Source: Clostridiales bacterium
GTDB taxonomy: Bacteria > Bacillota > Clostridia > Saccharofermentanales > Saccharofermentanaceae
Assembly: GCA_017428155.1 (NCBI GenBank)
Contig: JAFRRJ010000038.1
Coordinates: 1-64,000, forward strand
Direction of reading: 5' to 3'
Length of the DNA: 64,000 bases
The notes under the pieces are model-generated. The model saw nothing but the letters and a program-made list of their open reading frames with translations. It ran no database searches and was not told the origin of the DNA. The translations under genes were made by a program, and so were the position numbers. Shown here in pieces: positions 7,964 to 16,897 of this stretch. The first letter of the stretch is position 1. The number at the start of each line of letters is the position of its first letter.

Positions 7964-9501
7964 TCTTTCACCTTCTTGATCTCAAACCAGAATGTAGTGC
8001 CCGCATCTCCGCTTGATACACCGAACTTCGCCTTGTGTAGTTCGAGGATGCTCTTGTTCACGGCAAGTCCGACGCCGTTGCTTTCCATCCGGTCTGTACC
8101 TGACTTGTCCGTCTTATAGAACAAGTCCCATATTTTCTTCTGTTCTTTAGGGCTTATCGGCTCGCCGTCATTCGTGATCTTGAATGTTATGTTGTTTCCG
8201 TCAGACAGGAAATCCACTTCGACCTTCTCCTTGCCGTACTTGATCGCGTTGGAGAGGAAGTTGGAGATGACCATCTTCATCATGTCGAGGTCGGCGGGGA
8301 CGATGTATTCGCCGTCTTCCGCATCTTTTTTGAATTCGACTGTCATGCCGCGCTCTTTTGCGATCTTCTCCATGTGTCTGTAGCATGCTTTTGCGAGCTC
8401 GAAAAGTTCCACGTCCTCAAGATTGAGCGCCACATCGCCCGAATCCATTTTCGAGAGGTTCAAAAGAGTACTGACCAGCTTCGCCATGTGATCGACTTCA
8501 GAATTTATCTTCGCCGCGACTTCCGGGCGCTCTTTCTCATCTATCAGATCCCAGTTCTCGATATAGACCTTGGTGACAGCAAGAGGCATCTTCAGTTCAT
8601 GGGCAAAACTCCTTGTGAGATTCCTTGTCCTTGCTTCATAGTTCAGCCTGTTGAAATACAGTCTGCGCATTACGAGCACCGTGCCTGTGAGTGAAGCTAT
8701 AGCAAGGACGGCGATCAGGATGTATAAGTAGCCGTAATTTGCGAGAACGATCCTGAGCGGATGGAAAACAAATACGCCGCTGGATTCGACAATGATTTCG
8801 GAACCGGTGAGCTGAACGGTATCTGACAGGAAAGCATAATTAACGAGCCAGCTGCTTTTATTGCCAAATACTTCCGTATCCCCATGCTTCATCCTGACGA
8901 TTTCCTCGTTATAGATCTTTTCTGCTTCAGCATCGAGTTCTGCTCTTTTTTTGTCTTTCACGCCGGATGTATTGCCGGATTCTTCATATGCCTTAGATAA
9001 GACCATTCCATCATCCATATAGATAAACATCGACGCGATCTCGCCGATCCTGGAGAATCCATAGGTCCGAGACAGATCGCCATATACTCTGTATACTTTT
9101 CCCTGCTTTACTACATCGACCGGAACACCGGTGGCGTCATCTGTTTTTTTGAAGCCGAGGTAATTGCGTTCCTTCTCCGTACCTGGCTGAGGTTCAATCT
9201 CCTCAATATCACCGCCAATCCCGGTTTTGAAGTACTTGATGGTCCTGTAACGTCCGATTTCAGGATAATAGTCTTCATACATCATGCCTGTATCGAAAAT
9301 GATGTTCACCTTGTCCGGATCATGAAACACCTGCGGGGCATAATAAACTGATGCTGGATATCCGACACTATAACCTTTTGCGATGTATTCGCCATTAACT
9401 TTGTTCACCAGCATCATGGTAAGAAGAAAACTGCAAAGAAACACGACGATCAGTATCAAAGCACATATTGTCGCGGTGATCCTGATGTATGTTTTTCTCA
9501 T
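7960..9501 (-). CDS. Membrane sensor histidine kinase
   Basis: Kinase of 513 aa. One membrane segment near residues 10-32 and a second near 255-277 bracket an extracytoplasmic region of about 220 residues rich in Tyr, Asp and Glu that I do not recognise. The cytoplasmic part has the phospho-acceptor His in SFAHELKMPL, then the N box NFLSNAIKYG and a G box (NGVGLAV). It phosphorylates the response regulator encoded downstream with a 4-bp overlap. The signal is unknown. Confidence 0.92.
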   Translation of the reverse strand: MRKTYIRITATICALILIVVFLCSFLLTMMLVNKVNGEYIAKGYSVGYPASVYYAPQVFHDPDKVNIIFDTGMMYEDYYPEIGRYRTIKYFKTGIGGDIEEIEPQPGTEKERNYLGFKKTDDATGVPVDVVKQGKVYRVYGDLSRTYGFSRIGEIASMFIYMDDGMVLSKAYEESGNTSGVKDKKRAELDAEAEKIYNEEIVRMKHGDTEVFGNKSSWLVNYAFLSDTVQLTGSEIIVESSGVFVFHPLRIVLANYGYLYILIAVLAIASLTGTVLVMRRLYFNRLNYEARTRNLTRSFAHELKMPLAVTKVYIENWDLIDEKERPEVAAKINSEVDHMAKLVSTLLNLSKMDSGDVALNLEDVELFELAKACYRHMEKIAKERGMTVEFKKDAEDGEYIVPADLDMMKMVISNFLSNAIKYGKEKVEVDFLSDGNNITFKITNDGEPISPKEQKKIWDLFYKTDKSGTDRMESNGVGLAVNKSILELHKAKFGVSSGDAGTTFWFEIKKVKE

Positions 9502-9584
9502 TCCTGTTATCCCCGTATCTGCGAGCGCTCGGACTTCTTCATGTTCACATTAAGAAGTATAGAGGTTTGATGTGTATTTCTTAT

Positions 9585-9624
9585 GTATAAATAATAACAC
9601 CAGAGCTGTTTATTTGCTCCGGTG
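9585..9624 (-). terminator. Terminator downstream of the MarR remnant
   Basis: On the minus strand CACCGGAGC pairs with GCTCTGGTG around a 9-nt loop (plus 9598-9624), followed by TTATTATTTAT. It lies 20 bp past the stop of the MarR fragment and probably ends the zinc-ribbon operon transcript. Confidence 0.75.
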
Positions 9625-9643
9625 TCATCCCTGGGCGGTAATA

Positions 9644-9805
9644 TCATTCTTCAAGAAGTTTATATAAAACCCTATAGAGTTCTGTAGCTTCCTCTTTCTC
9701 GAGTTTTACACAAGAACCTATTTTTGAAGGTATTTTTCTCGCTTTTTTATATAGATCCTTTCCGTCTTCAGTAAGAGATATGACCACAAAAAACCTGTCA
9801 GTGAA
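9644..9805 (-). pseudogene. 3' remnant of a MarR-family regulator
   Basis: A 53-codon open stretch reads DRFFVVISLTEDGKDLYKKA, then a segment with IPSKIG and LEKEEATELYRVLYKLLEE, ending at TGA 9644. This is the typical MarR wing end (R...V.LTE.G..LY..A..IP) plus the C-terminal dimerisation helix. The N-terminal half with the recognition helix is missing: a stop (TAA at 9806-9808) closes the frame just upstream and the next gene begins 10 bp further on. A terminator is still present after it. It appears to be a decayed gene. Confidence 0.6.
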
Positions 9806-9814
9806 TTATCCGAA

Positions 9815-10795
9815 TCAGAAGAACAGCTCTACCGCTTTCTTCATCAATGTTCCGAAAGACTTCGGCCACTGTCCGTTGATCTTTCCGGTCTGCCCGTTTA
9901 TAACGATAATGTAGTTCCTGCCGTCGTATGCAAAGGTGTTGATCCAGACAGGTACCAGCAGATACTTATATCTCAGGTTAAAGTAATCAGTTGCTATCTG
10001 GATGCCCGACAGATGTGTAACGGGATTCTGCCTGTAAGCCTCGTCCTCCAGATATCTCTTAAGGTCATCACCAAGGCTGTTCCAGGCTTCGGTAAGTCCG
10101 ATGGAATAATGCTCGCAGGGAAAACCTGCCAGCGCGTCAGGCGTATACGGCTTTGCTTCCCTGGTCCAGTAATCTTTTACAACGGACAAAAGGAGCTTGT
10201 CTGATGCCAGCTGTTTGCTTGCAACGACCGGAAAATCGTCTATCTGATGCTTGAATTTACCGCTCTTGAATAGTGTCCTGTTCCCTGAGGAATAATGCCC
10301 GGTATAACGGTTCTCGGTCAGAACATCGAAGGTAAAGAGCGGAACATATATGCCGTAGAACTTATTGAGTTCGGCATCTTTTGCAAGCTTATCCGGTGCA
10401 AGGAATCTGTCCTTGACCCAGTCCTTAAAGATAAACTGTGCACGCTTTTCAGTGATCTTGAAAGGGATAACGCCGTTTGGTGCCATTATGTCTTTGGAAG
10501 GATCTGCCGCATCGACCGTTGTCGAACCGCAGAAAGGGCATCGTCCTGAGAGCTGAAGTCTGTTCTGGACAGTCTCGGCACCGCACTGCCCGCATATAAC
10601 GATCTTGGCTTCCATGCCCCAGTTGTGGCTTGCGGTATTCTGCGCTGTAAGGAAATCCATCTCCTCAACAGGTATCTTGGATACCAGTTCGGGAATGATC
10701 TCCTTGTGCCCGCAGGACTGGCATAACAGACTGTCCCAGCCGGGATTGAAGATCATGGTTCCGCCGCATGAAGGGCATTTCTTATCGATCGGCAT
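9815..10795 (-). CDS. Zinc-ribbon protein of unknown function
   Basis: Protein of 326 aa that opens with two zinc ribbons: CPSCGG...CQSCG at about residues 6-28 and CGQCG...CPFCG at about 70-91. Then comes a roughly 200-residue domain with many aromatic residues (FYGIYVPLFTFDV, YKYLLVPVWINTFAYDG) that repeats the look of membrane-associated TFIIB-type zinc-ribbon proteins. No catalytic motif is seen. ATG 10795 is chosen because AGGAGGG lies 7 nt upstream. It is the last intact gene of a three-gene operon of zinc-ribbon/membrane proteins, 68 bp after the membrane gene. Confidence 0.7.
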   Translation of the reverse strand: MPIDKKCPSCGGTMIFNPGWDSLLCQSCGHKEIIPELVSKIPVEEMDFLTAQNTASHNWGMEAKIVICGQCGAETVQNRLQLSGRCPFCGSTTVDAADPSKDIMAPNGVIPFKITEKRAQFIFKDWVKDRFLAPDKLAKDAELNKFYGIYVPLFTFDVLTENRYTGHYSSGNRTLFKSGKFKHQIDDFPVVASKQLASDKLLLSVVKDYWTREAKPYTPDALAGFPCEHYSIGLTEAWNSLGDDLKRYLEDEAYRQNPVTHLSGIQIATDYFNLRYKYLLVPVWINTFAYDGRNYIIVINGQTGKINGQWPKSFGTLMKKAVELFF

Positions 10796-10863
10796 AACTT
10801 GTCCCTCCTGTTGCCGCACGGAATCCAAACCCCCTCAACTCCGCGCGAAAAACTCAAAAGGTG

Positions 10864-11454
10864 CTAATTCTCGTTCGGATAGACGAGTCTTCTGTCAGTG
10901 TCGAACCATTCGGCTATCGTTCTGAACATCTTAACGATGAATCTGCCTCTGTCAGTTATCGAATAGGTGCCGTCACCGTTCTCTTCGATGGTGCCGGTTA
11001 CGACCTGCTCATTGAAACGCTTCTCGAAAGCTCCGTATTCTTCAACATACTTCGACGTGAAGACTTCGCCAACGGATTGCTGAGTGAAGGTCTGATCAGA
11101 ATTCTCATCCATGTAGCTTAGCATGAACACGGATACCGAACGCTCGACCGTTACCGGAACGAGTGTGAATATGACCGTGTTGACGCAGCAGAAGATGACG
11201 AACATCATGATGATGTCCCTGACAGTGATAAAGCCCCAGAACTTCCTTATGACACCCATTACGACTGCAGCAATAAGCCCGGTTGCAATTATGAATACCA
11301 TGCCCCTGTACATCAGGACTTCCATGTTCTTTAGAAACCCTGTGTGGAATAATCCGATGAACATCGCTGAACATACGAAGTAGATCAGTGCATATATTCC
11401 GATGAGAGCAATAATACTCTTTGCATTTCCGCTGCTTTTGCCGGTCTTAGTCAT
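10864..11454 (-). CDS. Small membrane protein with cytosolic C-terminal domain
   Basis: Protein of 196 aa with three predicted membrane helices, at about residues 13-36, 46-65 and 77-100, followed by about 95 soluble residues. The soluble part (FEKRFNEQVVTGTIEENGDG, then YSITDRGRFIVKMFR) has the rhythm of a winged-helix domain; this is a weak resemblance. Its start overlaps the upstream zinc-ribbon gene by 8 bp, so the two are coupled. Family not recognised. Confidence 0.65.
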   Translation of the reverse strand: MTKTGKSSGNAKSIIALIGIYALIYFVCSAMFIGLFHTGFLKNMEVLMYRGMVFIIATGLIAAVVMGVIRKFWGFITVRDIIMMFVIFCCVNTVIFTLVPVTVERSVSVFMLSYMDENSDQTFTQQSVGEVFTSKYVEEYGAFEKRFNEQVVTGTIEENGDGTYSITDRGRFIVKMFRTIAEWFDTDRRLVYPNEN

Positions 11455-11845
11455 TTCCTGTTGCCCCGCTCTTTTGTCTAATATCTTCGGCAGCCAGCGC
11501 CTTAGCCTTCTCTATCGGACCTGCGATATAGGCGATGCCGCTCTCGCTGATCTGGATGGCTGTTCCGCAGAACTGGCAGAAACCTGTGGAACTCCTTCTG
11601 ATGCGGTTGCCTGTGGAACCGCAGTTAGGGCACTCGACAGCAACGCTGTCGCGGGCGATCTGATCCTCTAATTGTGTCCTTCTGTATCTGGAATTCTCTT
11701 CGATAGCCTTCTCTCTTGAAGCCTCAGCCTGAAGTCTGGCCTTCTCGGAAGCTGTCCTTGAACGCTCGATCTCCTGCTGCTTAAGTATATGATCGCTTAC
11801 CCTGAAGCCGATCTTAATGAGATTATTTAAACCTATCCCGAACAT
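11447..11845 (-). CDS. Coiled-coil zinc-ribbon protein
   Basis: Protein of 132 aa: an amphipathic start, a charged coiled-coil stretch (about residues 20-65, rich in Glu, Lys, Arg and Ala) and one zinc ribbon, CPNCGSTGNR...GFCQFCGTAI. ATG 11845 is preferred to the ATG two codons earlier because AGGAGG then has normal 8-9 nt spacing rather than 3. It is first in the zinc-ribbon operon. Function unknown; possibly a small partner of the neighbouring membrane protein. Confidence 0.65.
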   Translation of the reverse strand: MFGIGLNNLIKIGFRVSDHILKQQEIERSRTASEKARLQAEASREKAIEENSRYRRTQLEDQIARDSVAVECPNCGSTGNRIRRSSTGFCQFCGTAIQISESGIAYIAGPIEKAKALAAEDIRQKSGATGND

Positions 11846-11871
11846 GTTCATTTCCTCCTGGAAATCTATTC

Positions 11872-12528
11872 TTATTCCAACGGATATTTTACCATGTTTA
11901 AGAGTTCCCGCGCTAGTCTTGCAACGGGCAATCCGACTACATTTGAGTAGTCTCCGTCTATCTTTTTGACCAGAAGGACGCCCATGTCCTGGATGCCGTA
12001 TCCGCCGGCCTTGTCCATAGGTGATCCGCCGGCGCAGTAATCCTCTATCAGCCTTTTCTGATATTCATCAAGTTCATAGAATTCGACGCAGGTCTCTTCG
12101 GTGAAGGTTCTTTTCGAGCGCCCGGAAAGAAGAGATACGCCTGTCGCCACCACGTGCACGTTTCCGGACAGCGAAGAGAGCATCTTTACCGCTTCCTCCA
12201 CACCTCCGGGTTTGCCGTAGATCACGTCGTCCAGAATGACTGAGGTGTCGGCGCCGATAACTACGGAATCCTCTTTTTCTTCTTCTGTCAAAGCATCGAA
12301 AACAGCCTTCGCCTTAAGATACGCCAGGTGTTCACTGACTTTAAGGGCAGGAACACCGTCTTCCTCCATCTTGATCTCGGCCGCACGCTCATCAATGTCT
12401 GCCGTGATGACTTCAAATTCCTTAGTAATAAAAGACAGCAATTCGCGCCTCCGGGGAGACGCGCTTGCAAGAATTATTCTTTTGTTGTTCTTACTTGATT
12501 CCACTTTCTTATTCGCTCTTTTCTCCAT
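11872..12528 (-). CDS. maf: Maf-like nucleoside-triphosphate pyrophosphatase
   Basis: Maf/YhdE family, 218 aa, hydrolysing non-canonical or modified NTPs (often dTTP/UTP) to NMP and PPi. Motifs: LASASPRRRELL near the start, ADTSVILDD with GKP, and a SPMDKAGGYGIQ segment (usual S..DKAG.YGIQ) near the C-terminus. ATG 12528 lies within the last 20 bp of the upstream SDR gene, indicating coupling. Several in-frame starts are possible in the Lys/Arg-rich leader, so the N-terminus is uncertain by a few residues. Confidence 0.92.
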   Translation of the reverse strand: MEKRANKKVESSKNNKRIILASASPRRRELLSFITKEFEVITADIDERAAEIKMEEDGVPALKVSEHLAYLKAKAVFDALTEEEKEDSVVIGADTSVILDDVIYGKPGGVEEAVKMLSSLSGNVHVVATGVSLLSGRSKRTFTEETCVEFYELDEYQKRLIEDYCAGGSPMDKAGGYGIQDMGVLLVKKIDGDYSNVVGLPVARLARELLNMVKYPLE

Positions 12529-13945
12529 CCTCGCCGGAAGTCTGAGGCTTAAACACAAACGGGTTGTTCTGAGGGGCAACGGGCTTTGCCGGCGGCATCT
12601 GAGGTATTATAGACTTAACCGGCTCTGAAGGTGAAGGTGTTTTCTTATCTTCGTCCTGCAAAGGTGTCTTAGGCGGTATTATTGACTTAAACGGAGATTC
12701 AGTCTTAACTTCCTCGCCCGCTTCGGTATTTTCAGCCTCCGGTGCCTTTGCATCTAAAGCTGCAGCTGCCTGTGCTGCTGCGGCCGCGGGTCTTGTAAAC
12801 GCAGGCTTTGCGGGAGCCTGGACCGGCGCAGTTGCTGCAGCGCTTGCCTGCTTCGTAACATTGCTCTGCTGTTTAAGCCTTGCCTCAATAGCAGATGCGG
12901 AAGATGCTCTCTTCTCCGTTGCACTCTGTGCCGTAGCGGAAGCAGCCTGAACTCCGCCGTGCTGTGCGCCCCGGATAGTATCTTTAAGCGAATCCTTAAA
13001 GCTTATTGAACTCTCGGGAAGGATGCCGGTGCTGTTGTTCTCGAACCTTGCATCAGGATTCTCCCTGAAGAGAGTATATGCGGTTCTCGGATCTTCCTTA
13101 TGCGTGACCTTGTAATAGAAGTCGATGAGCTTTGCAAGTGACTTGCTCATGATGAGGTTGGAAGCCGTCTTGACCGGCGCCTCGATTCCCTTGATGTCGT
13201 TTACGTCCTGGAAGAACTCGCCACTTGTCTTGTAATCACCGCTTACGATATAGCCTGCACCGGGATCGCCTTTTTCAGCCAGAGCGATCATTGCACCTGC
13301 AACGTCTCTAACATCTACAAATGCACGTCCTCCGCCTTTCAAAGGTGTGGTACCGTTCTCAAGATAACTGTTCAAGACCTTGTTTATCTCATAGTCCTGG
13401 GAATAGCCGGGACCGATTATAAATGTGGGGAGCACCATTACGGCATTGAGTCTGTTGAGCGCGACCTTCTCCATTACGTAAGCAGCCGCCTCAGCCTTGG
13501 ATTTTGCATATTCGCCCTCGACCTTGTTGCGGTCGAAGTGGATCGTGATATCGTCGCCCTTGATCTCAGGATTCAGAGCATATGCCGAACTCAGGTATAC
13601 AAGCCTTCCGATCTTGCGCTTAAGACACATGTCAACAATGTTCTCGGCACCGATCACATTGACTCTCCTCATAGTAAGGTTCGTGGAATCCGAGAGTGAC
13701 ACATATTCGTCTGTGTGGAAAAGGATTGCCGATCTCGGATCGTCGAGCTCGAAAAATTCCCTCATGGAATCCTTATCCGTTGATATTCCATAGCAGATCT
13801 CAATGTTGGGATTATTACGGTAGATTCTGGTATCTGAAAGCTCACTCATGAGAATCCTTACCTTCTCACCTCTCCCGAGGAGCATACTGATAACCGTTTT
13901 TCCTAATGCGCCTTCGCCGCCTGATACAAGATACTTAACCGACAT
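12509..13945 (-). CDS. NAD(P)-dependent extended SDR with Ala/Pro-rich C-terminal tail
   Basis: Protein of 478 aa. Residues 1 to about 310 form an extended SDR (epimerase/dehydratase-like): SGGEGALG nucleotide-binding loop at the N-terminus, a DERxxx-free acidic strand, and a catalytic YAKSK (Tyr-x3-Lys). From about residue 335 to the end the sequence is low complexity: Ala, Gln, Pro and Lys rich, with repeated KSIIPP/KSIIPQMPP patches. Such a tail is not part of the enzyme fold and may be a disordered tether or interaction region. An AAGGAG site precedes the start. The 3' end overlaps maf. Confidence 0.82.
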   Translation of the reverse strand: MSVKYLVSGGEGALGKTVISMLLGRGEKVRILMSELSDTRIYRNNPNIEICYGISTDKDSMREFFELDDPRSAILFHTDEYVSLSDSTNLTMRRVNVIGAENIVDMCLKRKIGRLVYLSSAYALNPEIKGDDITIHFDRNKVEGEYAKSKAEAAAYVMEKVALNRLNAVMVLPTFIIGPGYSQDYEINKVLNSYLENGTTPLKGGGRAFVDVRDVAGAMIALAEKGDPGAGYIVSGDYKTSGEFFQDVNDIKGIEAPVKTASNLIMSKSLAKLIDFYYKVTHKEDPRTAYTLFRENPDARFENNSTGILPESSISFKDSLKDTIRGAQHGGVQAASATAQSATEKRASSASAIEARLKQQSNVTKQASAAATAPVQAPAKPAFTRPAAAAAQAAAALDAKAPEAENTEAGEEVKTESPFKSIIPPKTPLQDEDKKTPSPSEPVKSIIPQMPPAKPVAPQNNPFVFKPQTSGEDGEKSE

Positions 13946-14111
13946 ACAATCACTCCTTGATAATGCGTATGCTGTTTGTTGCCAGGTCTTATGTGTGCAT
14001 ATAATTATTTCCGGTGATAAACGAGCAAACGGTAAAACCGGATAATAATATTTGTAAACATATTTTACACTTTCGAATTCTCATGTGCAAAAAATTAATT
14101 TGAAAGGATTG

Positions 14112-14140
14112 TTGACAATTCTGTTACGCAAGTATATCCT
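14112..14140 (+). promoter_or_regulatory. Promoter of the T-box leader
   Basis: TTGACA (14112-14117), a 17-bp spacer and TATCCT (14135-14140) form a recognisable housekeeping promoter. It would start the transcript about 40 nt before the first T-box stem. A small hairpin AGTGTAT...ATACACT lies between. Confidence 0.7.
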
Positions 14141-14185
14141 TATGGAACATTTCCGGTTGCGGGAGTGTATACAATTGAATACACT

Positions 14186-14458
14186 AAAGGCTGTGACGAA
14201 GAAGGCCGCATTGATTCGATCAATACAGAGAAGTGCTGTTTGCTGAGAGGCACGTGACGATATTTGCATCAGGCTATCCCTTCCGAGCCGGCATTCCGAA
14301 AAGGATTATTTCCCTAGTAGACAGTGCCCGTGATGCTGCGTTAATGCAAAGGAGTTGTTAGACTTCGTAAGTGGCAAACAGACGTGTTTGCAAATTGAGT
14401 GGTACCGCGGATTTATATTCGTCTCAATGTCCAAGTAGGATGTTGGGGCTTTTTTTTT
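14186..14458 (+). promoter_or_regulatory. T-box riboswitch leader
   Basis: A tRNA-sensing leader. Stem I opens with GGCT (14189-14192) and GACGAAGAAG, includes the CAGAGA element and a distal hairpin GTGC...GCAC, and closes at CCGAGCC. The T-box sequence GAGTGGTACCGCGG is at 14397-14410. A terminator follows: GTCTCAATGTCC / GGATGTTGGGGC (14421-14432 with 14438-14449, some G-U pairs) and then T9. Uncharged cognate tRNA should stabilise the antiterminator and switch on the acyl-CoA ligase gene downstream. By eye the specifier is unresolved: UAU (Tyr) fits best before the CTTC helix; AUC (Ile) and UUC (Phe) lie in neighbouring registers. Confidence 0.88.
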
Positions 14459-14508
14459 GCCCCGGCAAGGAACAGACAAGACAGATTGACAGAAAAGGAG
14501 AAAAGCTT

Positions 14509-16863
14509 ATGTCAACACAGTACAATGACAGCAGCGTAGAGCTCAAGCTATCAGAAGTAGCTTCACGTGTTCACGGCCTGAGACTCGACATGGGTCTGAC
14601 ACCTGAGGAAGTAGCCTCAAAGCTTGATATTTCCACTGAGGAATATCTCAAGTTCGAAGAAGGCACCCAGGACTTTAACTTTACTTTTATTTATAAATTC
14701 GCAAACCTCGCAGGCGTTGAGATCTCCGACATCATGGAAGGTTCTTCCCCTGCCCTTACAGAGTATGCAGTAACAAGAAACGGCCAGGGCAGCCCTATCA
14801 CAAGACGTACAGGTTATAAGTACCAGCGTCTTGCATCAAGATTCAAGAACAAGCTCTGTGAGCCCTTCCGTGTCGTAGTTCCTTATTCTGAAGAGGCTTT
14901 GAATCCTCCGTATCACCTCGTTTCACATAATTATCAGGAAATGAACATCGTCGTTAAGGGTACACTTAAGGTAATCATCGGCGATTCCTCCGAAGTGCTC
15001 CACGAAGGCGACTGCATCTATTTCGATTCCACACAGCCCCACGGCGAATTCGCTCTGGGCGGTGAGGACTGCGTATTCTATGCTATCATCCTTAACCCTG
15101 AAGCATGGGGCAAGGGTGAGAACTACACCACACCTTACAATTCAGAAGAGATGCGTACAGACAACGTTACAAACGTTGACGCCGCTAACCTCGAAGATCC
15201 GGTATATGCAAAGTATCTGAACGGCGTTCTCGACGAGAACGGCACAATGGTCGACGTTGACGTTAACGTTCCGGCATGCAAGAAGTTCAACTTCGCATTT
15301 GACTGTGTAGACGTTATCGCTGACAAGAATCCCGACAAGCTCGCTATGCTCTGGGTCGCAAAGGACTGCGTAACAGAGAAGAGAATCACATTCGGTGACA
15401 TGAAGAAATATTCCAACATGACTGCCAACTACTTCAAGTCACTGGGCATCGGCAAGGGCGACAAGGTCGTTCTCGTCCTGAAGCGTCACTACCAGTTCTG
15501 GTATGCCATGATGGGCTTGGAGAAGTTAGGCGCTGTAGCGATCCCTGCTACCCACCTTCTCCGTGACCACGACTACGAATACCGTTTCAACGCTGCAGGC
15601 GTTAAGGCAGTATTCTGCACAGCAGATGACGATGCTGCAGACGAGTGCGAGAAGGCAGCAAAGGTCTGCGGAGTTGAGACACTCATCCTCTGCAACGGTT
15701 CAAGACCCGGCTGGCACGACTTTAACGAGGAGTTCAAGAACTTCTCCGACGTATTCGAGCGTCCTGAGGACTATGCATGCGGATACGATCCGATGGTAAT
15801 GTTCTTTACTTCCGGCACAACAGGCTATCCCAAGATGGCTCTGCATTCATACATGTATGCAATCGGCCACATCCCGACAGCCAAGTACTGGCAGAATGTT
15901 GATCCTAACGGACTCCACTTCTCCATCTCCGATACGGGCTGGGGTAAGGCACTCTGGGGCAAGCTCTACGGCCAGTGGCTCTGCGAAGCACCTGTCTTCA
16001 CATTCGACTTCGACCGCTTCAAGGCTGAAGAGATCCTTCCTATGTTTGCAAAGTACAATATCACAACATTCTGCGCACCTCCGACAATGTTCAGATTCTT
16101 CATCAAAGAAGACCTGTCAAAATACGATCTTTCATCACTCAAGTATGCAGTTACTGCAGGTGAGGCTTTGAACCCTGAGGTATTCAACCGCTTCATGGCA
16201 GCAACAGGCATCCGCCTTATGGAAGGCTTCGGCCAGACGGAGACCACACTTGCGATCGCCAACCTCGTAGGTTCCAAGCTCCGTATCGGTTCAATGGGCA
16301 AGCCCAATCCGCTCTACGACGTTAAGATCCTCGATCCTGACGGCAACGTCTGCAAGCCGGGTGAGACAGGCGAGATCTGCATCAACACACAGAACTACCA
16401 TCCGAAGGGACTCTTCCTTCAGTACTATCTCGCACCTGACCTCACAAATGAGGCATGGCACGACGGCTGGTATCACACAGGTGATACGGCATGGGCAGAC
16501 GAAGACGGTTATATCTGGTATGTCGGACGCACAGACGATGTCATCAAGTCTTCCGGCTACCGTATCGGACCCTTCGAGATCGAGAATGTCATCATGGAGC
16601 TCCCTTACGTTCTTGAGTGCGCTGTTACGGGTGTACCTGACCCTCAGGGCGTAAGAGGTATCGTTGTTAAGGCTACCATCACACTCGTTAAGGGCACTGA
16701 GAGAACTGAGGAACTCAAGAAAGAGATCCAGAACTACGTTAAGGAGAAGACAGCTCCTTACAAGTATCCGAGAGTAGTAGAATTCGTAGATGAGCTCCCC
16801 AAGACCTTCAACGGCAAGATCATGAGAAAGGCAATCAGATCCAATTCTGAACAGAATAAATAA
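14509..16863 (+). CDS. XRE HTH - cupin - acyl-CoA synthetase fusion
   Basis: Protein of 784 aa with three modules. Residues 14-76 form an XRE-type helix-turn-helix. Residues 145-200 form a cupin (MNIVVKGTLKVIIG...LHEGDCIYFDSTQPHGEF). From about 230 to the end is an AMP-forming acyl-CoA synthetase with P-loop TSGTTGYPK at 434-442, YHTGD near 655 and the acyl-transfer lysine in FNGKIMRK. The ligase activates a carboxylic acid to acyl-AMP and then acyl-CoA. ATG 14509 follows AAAAGGAG; longer frames run into the T-box terminator and are not the start. T-box control implies the product feeds an amino acid pool, for example an aryl or branched-chain acid activated for reductive carboxylation; this is inference. 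Confidence 0.88.
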   Translation: MSTQYNDSSVELKLSEVASRVHGLRLDMGLTPEEVASKLDISTEEYLKFEEGTQDFNFTFIYKFANLAGVEISDIMEGSSPALTEYAVTRNGQGSPITRRTGYKYQRLASRFKNKLCEPFRVVVPYSEEALNPPYHLVSHNYQEMNIVVKGTLKVIIGDSSEVLHEGDCIYFDSTQPHGEFALGGEDCVFYAIILNPEAWGKGENYTTPYNSEEMRTDNVTNVDAANLEDPVYAKYLNGVLDENGTMVDVDVNVPACKKFNFAFDCVDVIADKNPDKLAMLWVAKDCVTEKRITFGDMKKYSNMTANYFKSLGIGKGDKVVLVLKRHYQFWYAMMGLEKLGAVAIPATHLLRDHDYEYRFNAAGVKAVFCTADDDAADECEKAAKVCGVETLILCNGSRPGWHDFNEEFKNFSDVFERPEDYACGYDPMVMFFTSGTTGYPKMALHSYMYAIGHIPTAKYWQNVDPNGLHFSISDTGWGKALWGKLYGQWLCEAPVFTFDFDRFKAEEILPMFAKYNITTFCAPPTMFRFFIKEDLSKYDLSSLKYAVTAGEALNPEVFNRFMAATGIRLMEGFGQTETTLAIANLVGSKLRIGSMGKPNPLYDVKILDPDGNVCKPGETGEICINTQNYHPKGLFLQYYLAPDLTNEAWHDGWYHTGDTAWADEDGYIWYVGRTDDVIKSSGYRIGPFEIENVIMELPYVLECAVTGVPDPQGVRGIVVKATITLVKGTERTEELKKEIQNYVKEKTAPYKYPRVVEFVDELPKTFNGKIMRKAIRSNSEQNK

Positions 16864-16897
16864 TCTGATTGTTTAGCGGACTTTCATCAGGAATCAT

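Noticed and set aside
14371..14508. N-terminal extension of the acyl-CoA ligase
   Set aside because: It would translate the T-box and its terminator; ATG 14509 has a proper ribosome site and fits the HTH start.
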